From: Sphaerisporangium corydalis
GTDB lineage: Bacteria; Actinomycetota; Actinomycetes; Streptosporangiales; Streptosporangiaceae
Reading direction: 5' to 3'
NCBI RefSeq assembly: GCF_025506355.1
Contig: NZ_JANZYP010000001.1
Span: 93,932 to 157,931, forward strand
Length of the DNA stretch: 64,000 nucleotides
Program-made: the position numbers and the translations under genes
The notes under the pieces: model-generated
The model's input: only the letters and a program-made list of their open reading frames with translations
Told to the model about the DNA's origin: nothing
The model's database searches: none
Shown here: piece after piece, positions 36,598 through 45,223 of the stretch
Position numbering within the stretch: the first letter of the stretch is position 1
Layout of the letters: every line of letters starts with the position of its first letter

Positions 36598-37005
36598 TCA
36601 GCGGCCGGCCGGCGGGGCGACGAGCAGCCCGGTGCCCGGGTCGTGACCGGCCGGCGCGGGACCGGCGACGATCATGGTGGCGCGGGCCCACGGCCGTTCC
36701 CGCGACAACAGCGGCACCTCCTCCAGCAGCCACCGCGCCACGTGCGCCAGCTGCTCGGGGGATTCGCCGTCGCGGGCGGCCAGCAGCCGCTCCTGCTCGC
36801 CGAGGTGCACGATCGCCGAACCGGGTACCGCCGCGCGGAGCCGCCCGGCCAGGGTCGTCTTGCCGGCGCCGCCCCGGCCGTCGATCGCGATCACCCGAGG
36901 GCGGCCGGTGACGCCGGGCGAGGCGGCCAGCAGGTGCCGGACGGCGCCGGGCACCGACATCGGCCGCCAGCCGGTGGCCTCGGGCTCGCCTGGATGGAGA
37001 CGCAT
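36598..37005 (-). CDS. short P-loop kinase, uridine-kinase-like, probably internally deleted
   Basis: A 135-aa protein with an intact Walker A (AIDGRGGAGKTTL, about 40-52) of the uridine kinase family and the family's typical ending (ARWLLEEVPLLSRERPWARATMIVAG). The middle is missing: after the IVHLG strand the substrate-binding DLYPGWDGL region is absent, so the protein is about 60-70 residues shorter than relatives. It could be a decayed gene or a distinct short version. Start chosen at ATG 37005; an in-frame GTG lies six bases further upstream. Confidence 0.65.
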   Translation of the reverse strand: MRLHPGEPEATGWRPMSVPGAVRHLLAASPGVTGRPRVIAIDGRGGAGKTTLAGRLRAAVPGSAIVHLGEQERLLAARDGESPEQLAHVARWLLEEVPLLSRERPWARATMIVAGPAPAGHDPGTGLLVAPPAGR

Positions 37006-37111
37006 CGGCACCCTGCCTGCGAGGAGGAGAACACGGGCCCGGACGGGCCGCCGGTCGCCTCACCTTATCGACGCCGTGCCCTGCGGACGCCGAAAACCGG
37101 CCGCGTTGAAG

Positions 37112-37128
37112 TTTCCAGTGGCTGGAAA
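37112..37128. promoter_or_regulatory. palindromic operator upstream of tetR-paaK
   Basis: TTTCCAG-TGG-CTGGAAA is a perfect 7-3-7 inverted repeat overlapping the expected -35 region of the TetR gene. A -10-like TACATT lies at 37142-37147. It is a plausible TetR autoregulation site. Confidence 0.68.
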
Positions 37129-37154
37129 AATCAATGAGGTGTACATTGGTGCGC

Positions 37155-37784
37155 GTGGAGGAGACACGGCGCGAGCGCAAGAAACGGCTGACCCGGCGGC
37201 TGATCGTCACCGCCGCCCTGCGGCTGTTCGAAGAGCACGGGTACGAGGGGACCACGGTCGCCCAGATCACCGCCGCCGCCGACGTCGACCCCAAGACGTT
37301 CTTCAACTACTTCCGCAGCAAGGACGAGGTGCTGTTCGTCGACACCGAGCACACCTACGCCCTGCTGCTCGGCGCCATCGCCGAACGCCGCCCAAAGGAG
37401 GGCCCCGCCGAGGTGCTGGCGCGGATGCTGGAGCGGTTCACCGCCCACCACATGCCCGAGCTCCCCCCGGGACGGGCGCGGGAGCTGGCGCTGGCCTACC
37501 GCCTGGTCTCCACCGTGCCCGCCCTCCAGGCCAAGGCCCTGTACCTGCTGTTCGACCTGCAGCACAAGATCGCCGACGAGCTGTGCGCGGCCTTCCCCGG
37601 CCATCTGGACCCGATCACGGCGGCCGCGATGACCGGGTCGCTGATGGGCGCCGTCCAGCAGGCCGGCATCGCCGCCGTCCGCCTCGGCCGCCCCCAGCAG
37701 GACCTGTGGGAGGCCGCCCGCGTCGGCGTCGGCGTCGCCATGGACGGCCTGCGAGCACAGAAAGGACCCGACGACCATGGATGA
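37155..37784 (+). CDS. TetR-family regulator
   Basis: A 209-aa TetR protein: the HTH lies at about residues 10-55 (LIVTAALRLFEEHGYEGTTVAQITAAADVDPKTFFNYF) and the ligand domain follows. I place the start at GTG 37155, seven bases after TACATT, so the mRNA may be leaderless; an ATG at 37134 would add seven residues. Its 3' end overlaps the PaaK-like gene by 8 bp, so it probably regulates that gene through the palindrome upstream. Confidence 0.9.
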   Translation: MEETRRERKKRLTRRLIVTAALRLFEEHGYEGTTVAQITAAADVDPKTFFNYFRSKDEVLFVDTEHTYALLLGAIAERRPKEGPAEVLARMLERFTAHHMPELPPGRARELALAYRLVSTVPALQAKALYLLFDLQHKIADELCAAFPGHLDPITAAAMTGSLMGAVQQAGIAAVRLGRPQQDLWEAARVGVGVAMDGLRAQKGPDDHG

Positions 37785-39201
37785 CAGCGTCCGCCGGCTG
37801 ACACGTGACGCCCGCCGCGCCGCCGCGCAGGGCCCCGAGGCGATCGCGGCCCGGCGACGGGCCCGCCTTGCGGAGATGGTCGCCCACGCGCGCGCCGCCT
37901 CCCCCTACTACCGCGAGCTGTACCAGGACCTGCCGGAGCGGGTCGAGGACCCGGCGCTGCTGCCGGTCACCACCAAACGGGACCTGATGGGCCGCTTCGA
38001 CGAATGGGTCACCGACCCCGAGGTGACCCACGACCGCGTCCAGGCGTTCATGGCCGACCCCGGGCGGGCCGGGGAACGGTTCCAGGGCCGCTACCTGGTG
38101 GCCACCACCTCCGGCACCAGCGGCCTGCGCGGGGTGTTCGTGCTGGACGACCGGAACATGGCCGTGAACTTCGCCCTCGGCTCGCGCAGCCGGGGCGCGC
38201 TCGGCGCCGGCGCCATCGTCAAGATCCTCACCCGGGCCGGGCGCACGGCCATGGTGTCCGCGCCCGGCGGCCACCTCCTCAGCACCGCCCTGACCGCCCG
38301 CCTGCGCAAGGAGAGCCGCCGAGGCCGCGCCCTGCGGGTCTTCTCGATGTACGAGCCGCCGGCGGAGCTGTACGCCGAGCTCGCCCGGTACGACCCGGCG
38401 CTGGTCGTCAGCTCCCCGAGCATGCTGGGCCTGCTCGCCGCCACGCAAGACGCCATGCGAGGGGCCGCGCAAGAGGCCGGGCAAGGCGCCGGGCGAGAGG
38501 CGGGGCGGGCGGCCGGTCGGGCGCGGCTCAGGCCGGTGCTGGTCATCGCCGGCGGCGAGACCTCCACCGAAGACGACCTCGACCGCATCGCGGCCGCGTT
38601 CGGCGCGCCGGTCCACACCGCCTACGCCGCCACCGAATGCGGGTTCCTCGCCTACGGGTGCGAACGGCGGTGGTACCACCTCAACAGCGACTGGGCGATC
38701 CTGGAACCGGTCGACGCCCACCACCGGCCCACCCCGCCCGGGGAGCCCTCGCACACCGCCCTGCTGACCAACCTCGCCAACCGGGTGCAGCCGATCCTGC
38801 GCTACGACCTCGGCGACAGCGTCATGGCCCGCCCCGACCCCTGCCCGTGCGGGAACCCGCTGCCGGCGATCCGGGTGCAGGGCCGCGCCGCCGACGTGCT
38901 CACCTTCCCCACCGGGCGGGGCGACCGCGTCGGCATCACCCCGATGGCCTTCGGCACCCTGCTGGACCGCACCGCGGGCGTCGAACGGTTCCAGATCGCC
39001 CAGACCACCGCCACCACGCTGCGCGTACGCCTGGTCCCCTCGGCGGGCGCCGACCCCGGCCGCGTGTGGAGCGCGGTGCACGCCGAGATCACCCGCCTGC
39101 TCATCCGGCACGACGTCACCGGCGTCACCCTGGAACACGCCGAGGAACCACCCCAGCGCTCACCCGGCGGCAAGTACCGCCGCATCATCCCCCTCGCCTG
39201 A
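37777..39201 (+). CDS. phenylacetate-CoA ligase-like adenylating enzyme
   Basis: A 474-aa PaaK-family enzyme with P-loop TTSGTSGLRGVF (about 108-119), YAATECGFLAYG, RYDLGDSVM and GRAADVL, and a PCPCG cysteine pair near 352. It should form an acyl-AMP and acyl-CoA. A repeated Ala/Gly/Arg/Gln tract (about 225-248; AAQEAGQGAGREAGRAAGR) is inserted before the second subdomain. It is translationally coupled to the TetR gene. The substrate is unknown. Confidence 0.88.
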   Translation: MDDSVRRLTRDARRAAAQGPEAIAARRRARLAEMVAHARAASPYYRELYQDLPERVEDPALLPVTTKRDLMGRFDEWVTDPEVTHDRVQAFMADPGRAGERFQGRYLVATTSGTSGLRGVFVLDDRNMAVNFALGSRSRGALGAGAIVKILTRAGRTAMVSAPGGHLLSTALTARLRKESRRGRALRVFSMYEPPAELYAELARYDPALVVSSPSMLGLLAATQDAMRGAAQEAGQGAGREAGRAAGRARLRPVLVIAGGETSTEDDLDRIAAAFGAPVHTAYAATECGFLAYGCERRWYHLNSDWAILEPVDAHHRPTPPGEPSHTALLTNLANRVQPILRYDLGDSVMARPDPCPCGNPLPAIRVQGRAADVLTFPTGRGDRVGITPMAFGTLLDRTAGVERFQIAQTTATTLRVRLVPSAGADPGRVWSAVHAEITRLLIRHDVTGVTLEHAEEPPQRSPGGKYRRIIPLA

Positions 39202-39236
39202 CCCCACCCCACCCCGGCCCTGCCCGCCCCGGTCGG

Positions 39237-39264
39237 CCCTGCCCGGCACGCCGCCGGGGCAGGG
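39237..39264. terminator. GC-rich hairpin between convergent genes
   Basis: CCCTGCCCGG (39237-39246) can pair with CCGGGGCAGGG (39254-39264) with one bulged base, followed by a purine-rich GGGGGA repeat. It lies between the convergent PaaK-like and LysE-family genes. No T-tract is present. Confidence 0.45.
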
Positions 39265-39329
39265 GGAGGGGGAGGGGGAGGGGACCGGCCGTCCGGCCTG
39301 CGGGGGATCGGCGGTATCGGTGCGCACGG

Positions 39330-39959
39330 TCAGTCGGCCGCCAGGGCCAGGCGCACCCCGAGGCCGATCAGGACCGTCCCGGTGATCCGGTCGGCGGCCC
39401 GGCGCACCGGTTCCCGGCTCAGGACGCCGCGCGCCAGCTCGGTGCCGAAGATGAGCAGCGTGAACCACGCGAACCCCTCCAGGTTGTGCACCAGCGCCAG
39501 CAGCACCCCGGTCAGCAGGTGCGGGGCGCCCTCGGGGATGAACTGCGGCAGCAGCGCGACGTAGAACACGCCGATCTTGGGGTTGAGCAGGTTGGTCGCC
39601 AGCCCGCGCGTCCAGGCCCGCCCCGCGCCGCCCGGGACCGGGGCCTGCTCGGCGGCCGGCCCGTTCGCGGCGCCGCGCCGGGCGCGCCACAGCATCGAGG
39701 CGCCCAGCCACACCATGTAGGCGGCGCCCGCGTACCGCAGCACGGTGTAGGCCGCTTCCGAGGCGGTCAGCAGCGCGGAGACCCCGGCCGCGGCGCCCGC
39801 GCCCCAGATCAGCACCCCGGTGTTGATCCCGAGAGCGGTCGCGAACGCCTGCCGGCGCCCACCGGTGACCGCGGCGCGCAGGACCAGGGCGGTGTCGAGC
39901 CCCGGCACGATGGTCATCAACGCGGCGACCACGGCGAACGACGCCAAAGAGGAAAGCAC
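39330..39959 (-). CDS. LysE/RhtB-family amino-acid exporter
   Basis: A 209-aa inner-membrane protein with about six helices and the LysE motifs: MTIVPGLDTALVLRAAVTGGRRQAFATALGINTG (GP-like segment near residues 15-30) and NLLNPKIGVFYVALLPQFIP (about 118-137). These proteins export amino acids or derivatives. The GTG at 39959 has GGGGAGGA upstream; the frame remains open further upstream but that part is the repeat patch. Confidence 0.92.
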   Translation of the reverse strand: MLSSLASFAVVAALMTIVPGLDTALVLRAAVTGGRRQAFATALGINTGVLIWGAGAAAGVSALLTASEAAYTVLRYAGAAYMVWLGASMLWRARRGAANGPAAEQAPVPGGAGRAWTRGLATNLLNPKIGVFYVALLPQFIPEGAPHLLTGVLLALVHNLEGFAWFTLLIFGTELARGVLSREPVRRAADRITGTVLIGLGVRLALAAD

Positions 39960-40346
39960 CCGCCCATCCTCCCCCATTCCCCACGAATCCCCCACCAAAA
40001 GCGGGGGTGAGCGGCCGGCCCGTGGGGGCGGGCGTGTGCGGGTGGACACCCGCCGCCGGCACCACTGCGCCGGACGGGACACCGAATCCCCACGAACCCC
40101 CGCCGAACTCGAACCCGCCGCCGAAGTGGCCGGCCCTGGGTGCGACCCCCGGCCGGAATCCTTCCGCTTCCCCACGAACCCCCCACCGCCGAAGTGGCCG
40201 GCCCTGCCGTGGGCGCGGACCCAGGCCGGAATCCCTTCGCGATCTCTCTCCTCCGCTCCTCTGGTCTTCCCCTGGCGGAAAGCGGGGGCCCGATCTTTCA
40301 CCCGCGACCCCCCAGAAAGCGGCCCGGGATTTCACGAGTGACCGGT
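39960..40346. repeat. non-coding patch with imperfect repeats
   Basis: This gap has no credible gene. It contains three copies of CCCCACGAAYCCCC (39979, 40088, 40170), two copies of an 18-bp element ending in GTGGCCGGCCCTG (40121-40138 and 40189-40206) and two of GGCCGGAATCC (near 40151 and 40214). Copies are 63-82 bp apart, so it looks like a decayed tandem duplication. Which strand, if any, is transcribed is unclear. Confidence 0.7.
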
Positions 40347-41552
40347 CTAGGTGCGGGTGGCGGCCGGGGTGTAGTCCTTCAAGGTGATGGCGTCGCCCCG
40401 GGAGACGGCCTTCTCGATCAGCCCGGCCCACGGCAGGTGCGGCATCAGCCGGATCGACAGGTTGCGCATGCTGATCGCCGCCCGCGAGTTGGGGACGAAA
40501 CCGCTGACGCCGCCGGGCGGGAGCTTGTGGCACTGCCGTACCAGGGGGCGCATCTCGCGTTCGTAGGCGGCGAACCCCGCCCGGTGGTCGCCGCCCGCGC
40601 GGGACAGTTCCCCGGCGAGCACGTACGCGCCGACCAGGGCGAGCCCGGTGCCGTTCCCGGCCAGCGGCGAGGGGCCGTACCCGGCGTCGCCGAGCAGGAC
40701 GACCCTGCCGCGCGACCAGCCGTCCATGACGACCTGGGTGGCGGAGTCGAAGTAGAAGTCGGTGGCGGCGTCCATCCGGCGCAGGATCTCGGGCACCTGC
40801 CAGCCCGCCCCGGCGAACACCCCGGCCACCACCCGCCTGTGCTCGGCCGCGTCCCGCCGGTCGCGGCCCAGGGGAGCGGAGGCGAACCCCAGCAGGACCT
40901 TGGCCTCCTCCGGCCGCCGGGAGGGGCGCAGGGCCGCCATCTTGCGGCCCGGCATGTTATAGAACAGCTCCCAGTCGGTGATCCCGAACACGTTCGGCAC
41001 CGTGAAGGACGCCGTGCAGCACCCGAGCTCGCGGCGGAACCCCGCGTCCGGGCCGAACACCAGCGACCGGGTCGTCGAGTGCGTGCCGTCGGCCCCCACC
41101 ACCAGGTCGAACTCGCGGGCCGCCGACCGCTCGAAGGTGACGCGCACGCTCGCCGGTGCCTGGGCGATCGCGGTGATGGTGTCGCCGAAGATGTACTCGG
41201 TGTCCGGCCCGGCGGCCTCGAGCAGCAGGCCGGCCAGGTCGCCGCGCGGGATCTCCACCTCGCCGACCACCCCGTTGCCGCCGAGGAAGGAGGCGGGCAT
41301 GTCGGCCACCCGCCTGCCGGAGGCGTCCACGAACGACATCCCCTTGGAGCCCACCGACAGCTCGCGGGCCCGCGGCAGCAGCCCCATCCGGTCGACCACC
41401 TCACGGGCGGCGCCGCGCAGGTCGACGGTGTGGCCGCCGGGGCGCGGGGCGGGCGCCCGCTCGACCACGGTCACGGTGTGGCCGTGGCGGCCCAGCCAGT
41501 GGGCCAGGGCGGTTCCGCCGATGCCGGCACCGCAGATCAGCACGTTGGTCAT
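40347..41552 (-). CDS. FAD-dependent monooxygenase (PHBH fold)
   Basis: A 401-aa group A flavoprotein monooxygenase: GxGxxG in ICGAGIGGTALAHWL (about 6-20), the DG motif in VVGADGTHSTTR and the GD motif in VLLGDAGYGPSPLAGNGTGLAL. Such enzymes hydroxylate aromatic or polyketide substrates, or inactivate drugs. It is divergent from a GntR-TetR fusion regulator and shares its operator region. A tailoring role for the PKS is possible but it is 20 kb away. Confidence 0.93.
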   Translation of the reverse strand: MTNVLICGAGIGGTALAHWLGRHGHTVTVVERAPAPRPGGHTVDLRGAAREVVDRMGLLPRARELSVGSKGMSFVDASGRRVADMPASFLGGNGVVGEVEIPRGDLAGLLLEAAGPDTEYIFGDTITAIAQAPASVRVTFERSAAREFDLVVGADGTHSTTRSLVFGPDAGFRRELGCCTASFTVPNVFGITDWELFYNMPGRKMAALRPSRRPEEAKVLLGFASAPLGRDRRDAAEHRRVVAGVFAGAGWQVPEILRRMDAATDFYFDSATQVVMDGWSRGRVVLLGDAGYGPSPLAGNGTGLALVGAYVLAGELSRAGGDHRAGFAAYEREMRPLVRQCHKLPPGGVSGFVPNSRAAISMRNLSIRLMPHLPWAGLIEKAVSRGDAITLKDYTPAATRT

Positions 41553-41612
41553 CACAGGTCCCCTCGTTGTCGTGCCGCCACCGTACCTCCGGTGCGCGTA
41601 CACTGTAAGCGA

Positions 41613-41675
41613 GCACTAGTGCACCAATTCGTGCCGGTCGGCACCCGGCCCGCCCGGGGCCACGCGCACTAGTGC
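41613..41675. promoter_or_regulatory. paired GCACTAGTGC operators
   Basis: The perfect 10-bp palindrome GCACTAGTGC occurs at 41613-41622 and 41666-41675, 53 bp apart, close to five helical turns. Both lie between the FAD monooxygenase and the fused regulator, the second just upstream of the regulator start. The spacing suggests a bound pair or a loop. Confidence 0.78.
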
Positions 41676-41690
41676 GGGGGAGAGGGGACC

Positions 41691-42863
41691 ATGGACCAGA
41701 CCCGGCCGCCGTACCTGCGGATCGCCGACGAACTACGGCACCGCGTCACCACCGGCCGGCTACGACCCGGCGACCGGATGCCCTCGACCCGGCAGATCAC
41801 CCGGGAATGGGGAGTAGCCATGGCCACCGCCACCAAAGCACTCGCCATCCTCCGCCAAGAAGGCCTCCTGACCCCGGTCCCCGGCATAGGCACCGTAGTG
41901 ACCACCCCGCCTACGGGCGCCTCCCCGCCCTCCCCGCCCTCCGCTCCCGGCACCGGCTCCCGTGCCCCTCGTACCGGCCCGCCTCTCGGTGCCCTTCCTT
42001 CCACCGCTCCCCACACCGGCTCACGCACTACCTCTCGTAGCCGTCCCTTCCCGTCTTCAGATCCCTCGGCGGCGGGTTCCGGTACGGCCGACCCCCGGGC
42101 GGGTCTCGCCTCGGCGGGTCGCGGTGGTGCTGAGTTGAGCCGGGAGCGCGTCGTGGGGGCCGCGATCGCCATCGCCGATGCCGAAGGGCTGGCCGCGTTG
42201 TCCATGCGGCGGATCGCCGCCGCCCTGCGCACCTCGGTCATGGCGCTGTACCGGCACGTGCCCGGCAAGCAGGAACTGCTCACCCTCATGGCCGACACCG
42301 CCCTGGCCGGTGCCCCGCTGCCCGAACCGCCGCCCGACGGCTGGCGGGCCCGGCTGGAGCTGGCCGCCCGGACGCAGTGGGCCCTCTACCACCGCCACCC
42401 CTGGCTGGCCCAAGCCATGCCGATGACCCGCCCCGCGCCCACCCCGAACGGGATGGCCCAGGCCGAATGGGCGATGCGCGCCGTGGACGGCCTGGGACTG
42501 GACCCGGTCACCATGGTCCACATCTACGTGACCCTCGCCAACTACGTGCGCGGCACCGCGACCAACCTGGAGGCCGAGGCCGACGCCGTGCAGCAGACCG
42601 GGATCACCGACGAGCAGTGGCTGCGGACCGCGGTCCTGCCGATGATGGCGGGCTTCCCCCTGCTGTCACAGATCCCGCCCGACACCATGGACCTGGACAG
42701 CCTGTTCGACTTCGGCCTCAACCGCCTGCTCGACGGCATCGCCACCCTCCTCCCACCGGACCCCACCACCCCGGCGCGAACGACACCACCGGCGTCCGAA
42801 CGAGCCGCTCGACACCCCCGGGCGGACCGGTATCCCCACCCGCCCCATGACCGTGAACGCTGA
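41691..42863 (+). CDS. GntR-TetR fusion transcriptional regulator
   Basis: A 390-aa regulator with two DNA-binding domains: an N-terminal GntR winged helix (about 1-70; YLRIADELRHRVTTGRL, MPSTRQITREWGV), a Ser/Pro/Thr-rich linker (about 71-145) and a TetR domain (HTH about 150-195, VVGAAIAIADAEGLAALSMRRIAAALRTS; ligand domain to about 345). The C-terminal tail is low complexity. Such fusions commonly sit divergent from FAD monooxygenase genes in actinobacteria. Two identical palindromes in the shared promoter fit its two DNA-binding domains. Confidence 0.9.
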   Translation: MDQTRPPYLRIADELRHRVTTGRLRPGDRMPSTRQITREWGVAMATATKALAILRQEGLLTPVPGIGTVVTTPPTGASPPSPPSAPGTGSRAPRTGPPLGALPSTAPHTGSRTTSRSRPFPSSDPSAAGSGTADPRAGLASAGRGGAELSRERVVGAAIAIADAEGLAALSMRRIAAALRTSVMALYRHVPGKQELLTLMADTALAGAPLPEPPPDGWRARLELAARTQWALYHRHPWLAQAMPMTRPAPTPNGMAQAEWAMRAVDGLGLDPVTMVHIYVTLANYVRGTATNLEAEADAVQQTGITDEQWLRTAVLPMMAGFPLLSQIPPDTMDLDSLFDFGLNRLLDGIATLLPPDPTTPARTTPPASERAARHPRADRYPHPPHDRER

Positions 42864-42875
42864 GGTCCCTCGGGA

Positions 42876-43901
42876 TCATTCGCTGGCGGCCGGGCGGCGC
42901 AGCAACGGGTGGGTGCGCATCGCGACCTCCAGCTCACCCGGCAACTCGTCACGGTAACGGCCCAGGGTCGCCAGGTCGCTGTGCCCGAGCACCCGGCGCA
43001 CCGCGTCCATGTCGACCGCGTCGGCCAGCAGATGGGTCGCGGTGGTGTGCCGCAACCCGTGCGGCGTCACCGAACGCCGCTGCGCCGGGTCGACCCGCCG
43101 CTGCACCCGGTCGATCACCGCCTGCACGTCCCCCCGGGCCAGCCGCCTGCCCCGCCACGACAGCAGCAACGCCTTCTCCGCCGAGGCAGGGCGCCCACCC
43201 GACAGATGGGCGTCCAGCACCTCGGTCACATCGGCCGGCAACGGCACGTCACGCGTCCGGCCGCCCTTGCCGAAGATGCGCCAGTACCGCACCCCGTTGT
43301 TGGTGTAGAAATCCTCCACATTCGCCCGGACCAGCTCCGACACCCGGGGCCCCAGGGTCGACAACAGCAACACGATCAGCGCGTCACGCACCTCGGTGCG
43401 CTGGTCACGCCGCCCCCGGTCGGGCTCGGCCGCCGTCAGCGAACGCGCCGCCCCCACCAGCCCCTGCGCCTGCTCACGCGTCAACGCCCGCCGCTCGGCC
43501 CGCAGCCCGCCCCGCTCCTTGGCCGTCACCGTGGCGGTCGTCATCGGGTTCACCTGCACCCACCCCGCCAGCGTCGCGTGCTTGAAGAACGCCGACACCG
43601 ACCGGCGGAACCGCGACTGCGAGGACGGGCTCTGCGCCTGCCCGCCCGCGGCCCCGCCCGGCGAACGGCGCCCGTCGGGTTTGCGGGCGAACGCCAGCAG
43701 CACCGCGTCCACGTCCTCACCCGTCAGGTCGTCCAGCACCCGCCCCGCCCCGGCCAGCACCGTGAACGTGGCCACGTCCCGCGCGTACACCTCCGCCGTC
43801 GCCGGGGCCAGCGCCCCGGTCACGGTCTTGGCGCGGACCAGCTCCACGTAACGGTCGGCGGACTCCTCGACGGTGACTCGCTTCAACTGGATGGGGCGCA
43901 T
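42876..43901 (-). CDS. solitary tyrosine recombinase 2
   Basis: A 341-aa tyrosine recombinase with core-binding domain (about 10-115) and catalytic domain (about 140-330). Catalytic residues are complete: Arg186 (LGPRVSEL), Lys212 (GKGGRTR), His281 and Arg284 (HGLRH), His307 (GHSD) and Tyr316 (RYRDE). Gln/Ser-rich insertion at about 80-97. It ends 12 bp from the stop of the convergent GntR-TetR gene. No directionality factor or other mobility gene is near. Confidence 0.92.
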   Translation of the reverse strand: MRPIQLKRVTVEESADRYVELVRAKTVTGALAPATAEVYARDVATFTVLAGAGRVLDDLTGEDVDAVLLAFARKPDGRRSPGGAAGGQAQSPSSQSRFRRSVSAFFKHATLAGWVQVNPMTTATVTAKERGGLRAERRALTREQAQGLVGAARSLTAAEPDRGRRDQRTEVRDALIVLLLSTLGPRVSELVRANVEDFYTNNGVRYWRIFGKGGRTRDVPLPADVTEVLDAHLSGGRPASAEKALLLSWRGRRLARGDVQAVIDRVQRRVDPAQRRSVTPHGLRHTTATHLLADAVDMDAVRRVLGHSDLATLGRYRDELPGELEVAMRTHPLLRRPAASE

Positions 43902-44105
43902 CGATCAGCTCAGTCCTCTCGGCCAGGTCGAGCCGACCGTACCCGCCCGCACCGACAATTCCCACGCCCCGCCGGGAAACCCCAAGCCCGGCACCCGGGA
44001 ACCGGAGAACAAGCCGACACCACGACACGCCACCGCACGATGACGCCCGCCCGAGCCGGGGGCCCCACGGGCGAGGCGGGTTGGGTGCGGGCGGCGCCGG
44101 TGGGT

Positions 44106-44117
44106 TAGGTTCGAGCG
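44106..44117 (+). promoter_or_regulatory. -10 box for a leaderless mRNA
   Basis: TAGGTT (44106-44111) ends five bases before the GTG start of the beta-lactamase-like gene, and no ribosome site is present. The transcript should begin at or beside the start codon. Confidence 0.5.
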
Positions 44118-45220
44118 TGGCACCCATACACGGAACCTGCGACGACCGGTTCGCCAAAGTGGCCGACACCCTGGCCGGCCTGCTGGACGGCGACGACGTC
44201 GGCGCCAGCGCCGCGGTCTACCTCGACGGCGAACCGGTGGCCGACATCTGGGGCGGATACGCCGACGCCGCCCGCACCCGGCCCTGGGAACGCGACACCA
44301 TCACCAACGTGTGGTCGGTCACCAAGACCATGACCGCGCTGTGCGCCCTGATCCTCGCCGACCGCGGCGACCTGGATCTGACCGCCCCCGTCGCCCGCTA
44401 CTGGCCGGAGTTCGCCGCCGCCGGCAAGGACGGCGTCACGGTGGCCCACCTGCTCTCCCACACCGCCGGCCTGCCCGACTGGCGGCCACCCCTGCCCGCC
44501 GGCGAACTGTACGACTGGGCCGCCGCCACCGCCCGCCTGGCCGCCCAGGCCCCCATGTGGCCGCCCGGCACCCAGGGCGCCTACCACTCCCTGACCCAGG
44601 GGTACCTGGTCGGCGAGGTCGTCCGCCGCGTCACCGGCCTCACCCTGGGCACCTTCTTCGCCCAGCAGGTCGCCGGCCCCCTGGGCGCCGACTTCCACAT
44701 CGGGCTGCCCGCCGCCCACGACCACCGCGTCGCCCCCGTCATCCCGCCCCCCGACGACCCCGGCCAGACCGGCGACCCCGGCGACCAGACGCCGATGCGC
44801 GCCGCCGACGCCAACACCACCCCCTGGCGGCGCGCCGAGATCCCCGCCGCCGGCGGGCACGGCAACGCCCGCTCGGTCGCCGCCGTGCAGTCCATCCTGG
44901 CCTGCGGGGGAGCGGCCCGGGGGGTACGCCTGCTGTCCCCGGCGGGCTGCGAACGCGCCCTCGAGGAGCAGTACCACGGCCCCGACCCCTACCTGGGCGG
45001 CATGCCCGCCCGCTACGGCCTGGGCTACGGCCTCAACGACGAGGACCTGCGGATGTCCCCCAACCCGCGCACCTGCTTTTGGGGCGGATGGGGAGGGTCA
45101 CTGGTGGTGGTCGACCTGCAGGCCCGCATGACCGTGTCGTTCGTGATGAACCGGATGCTCAACGGCGGCGACCGCGCCGGCGACATCGTCCGCGCCGCCT
45201 ACGACGGGCTCACCACCTGA
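44117..45220 (+). CDS. serine hydrolase / class C beta-lactamase-like (EstB type)
   Basis: A 367-aa cytosolic protein with the SxxK motif Ser67-Lys70 (WSVTK) and a YHS triad where beta-lactamases have YxN (near residue 155), plus the HTAGLPDW segment. No signal peptide is visible, so it is more likely an esterase or D-aminopeptidase than a drug-resistance enzyme. The GTG start has no ribosome site but a -10 box just upstream. It sits between two solitary recombinase genes and ends 3 bp from the second. Confidence 0.9.
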   Translation: MAPIHGTCDDRFAKVADTLAGLLDGDDVGASAAVYLDGEPVADIWGGYADAARTRPWERDTITNVWSVTKTMTALCALILADRGDLDLTAPVARYWPEFAAAGKDGVTVAHLLSHTAGLPDWRPPLPAGELYDWAAATARLAAQAPMWPPGTQGAYHSLTQGYLVGEVVRRVTGLTLGTFFAQQVAGPLGADFHIGLPAAHDHRVAPVIPPPDDPGQTGDPGDQTPMRAADANTTPWRRAEIPAAGGHGNARSVAAVQSILACGGAARGVRLLSPAGCERALEEQYHGPDPYLGGMPARYGLGYGLNDEDLRMSPNPRTCFWGGWGGSLVVVDLQARMTVSFVMNRMLNGGDRAGDIVRAAYDGLTT

Positions 45221-45223
45221 CCC

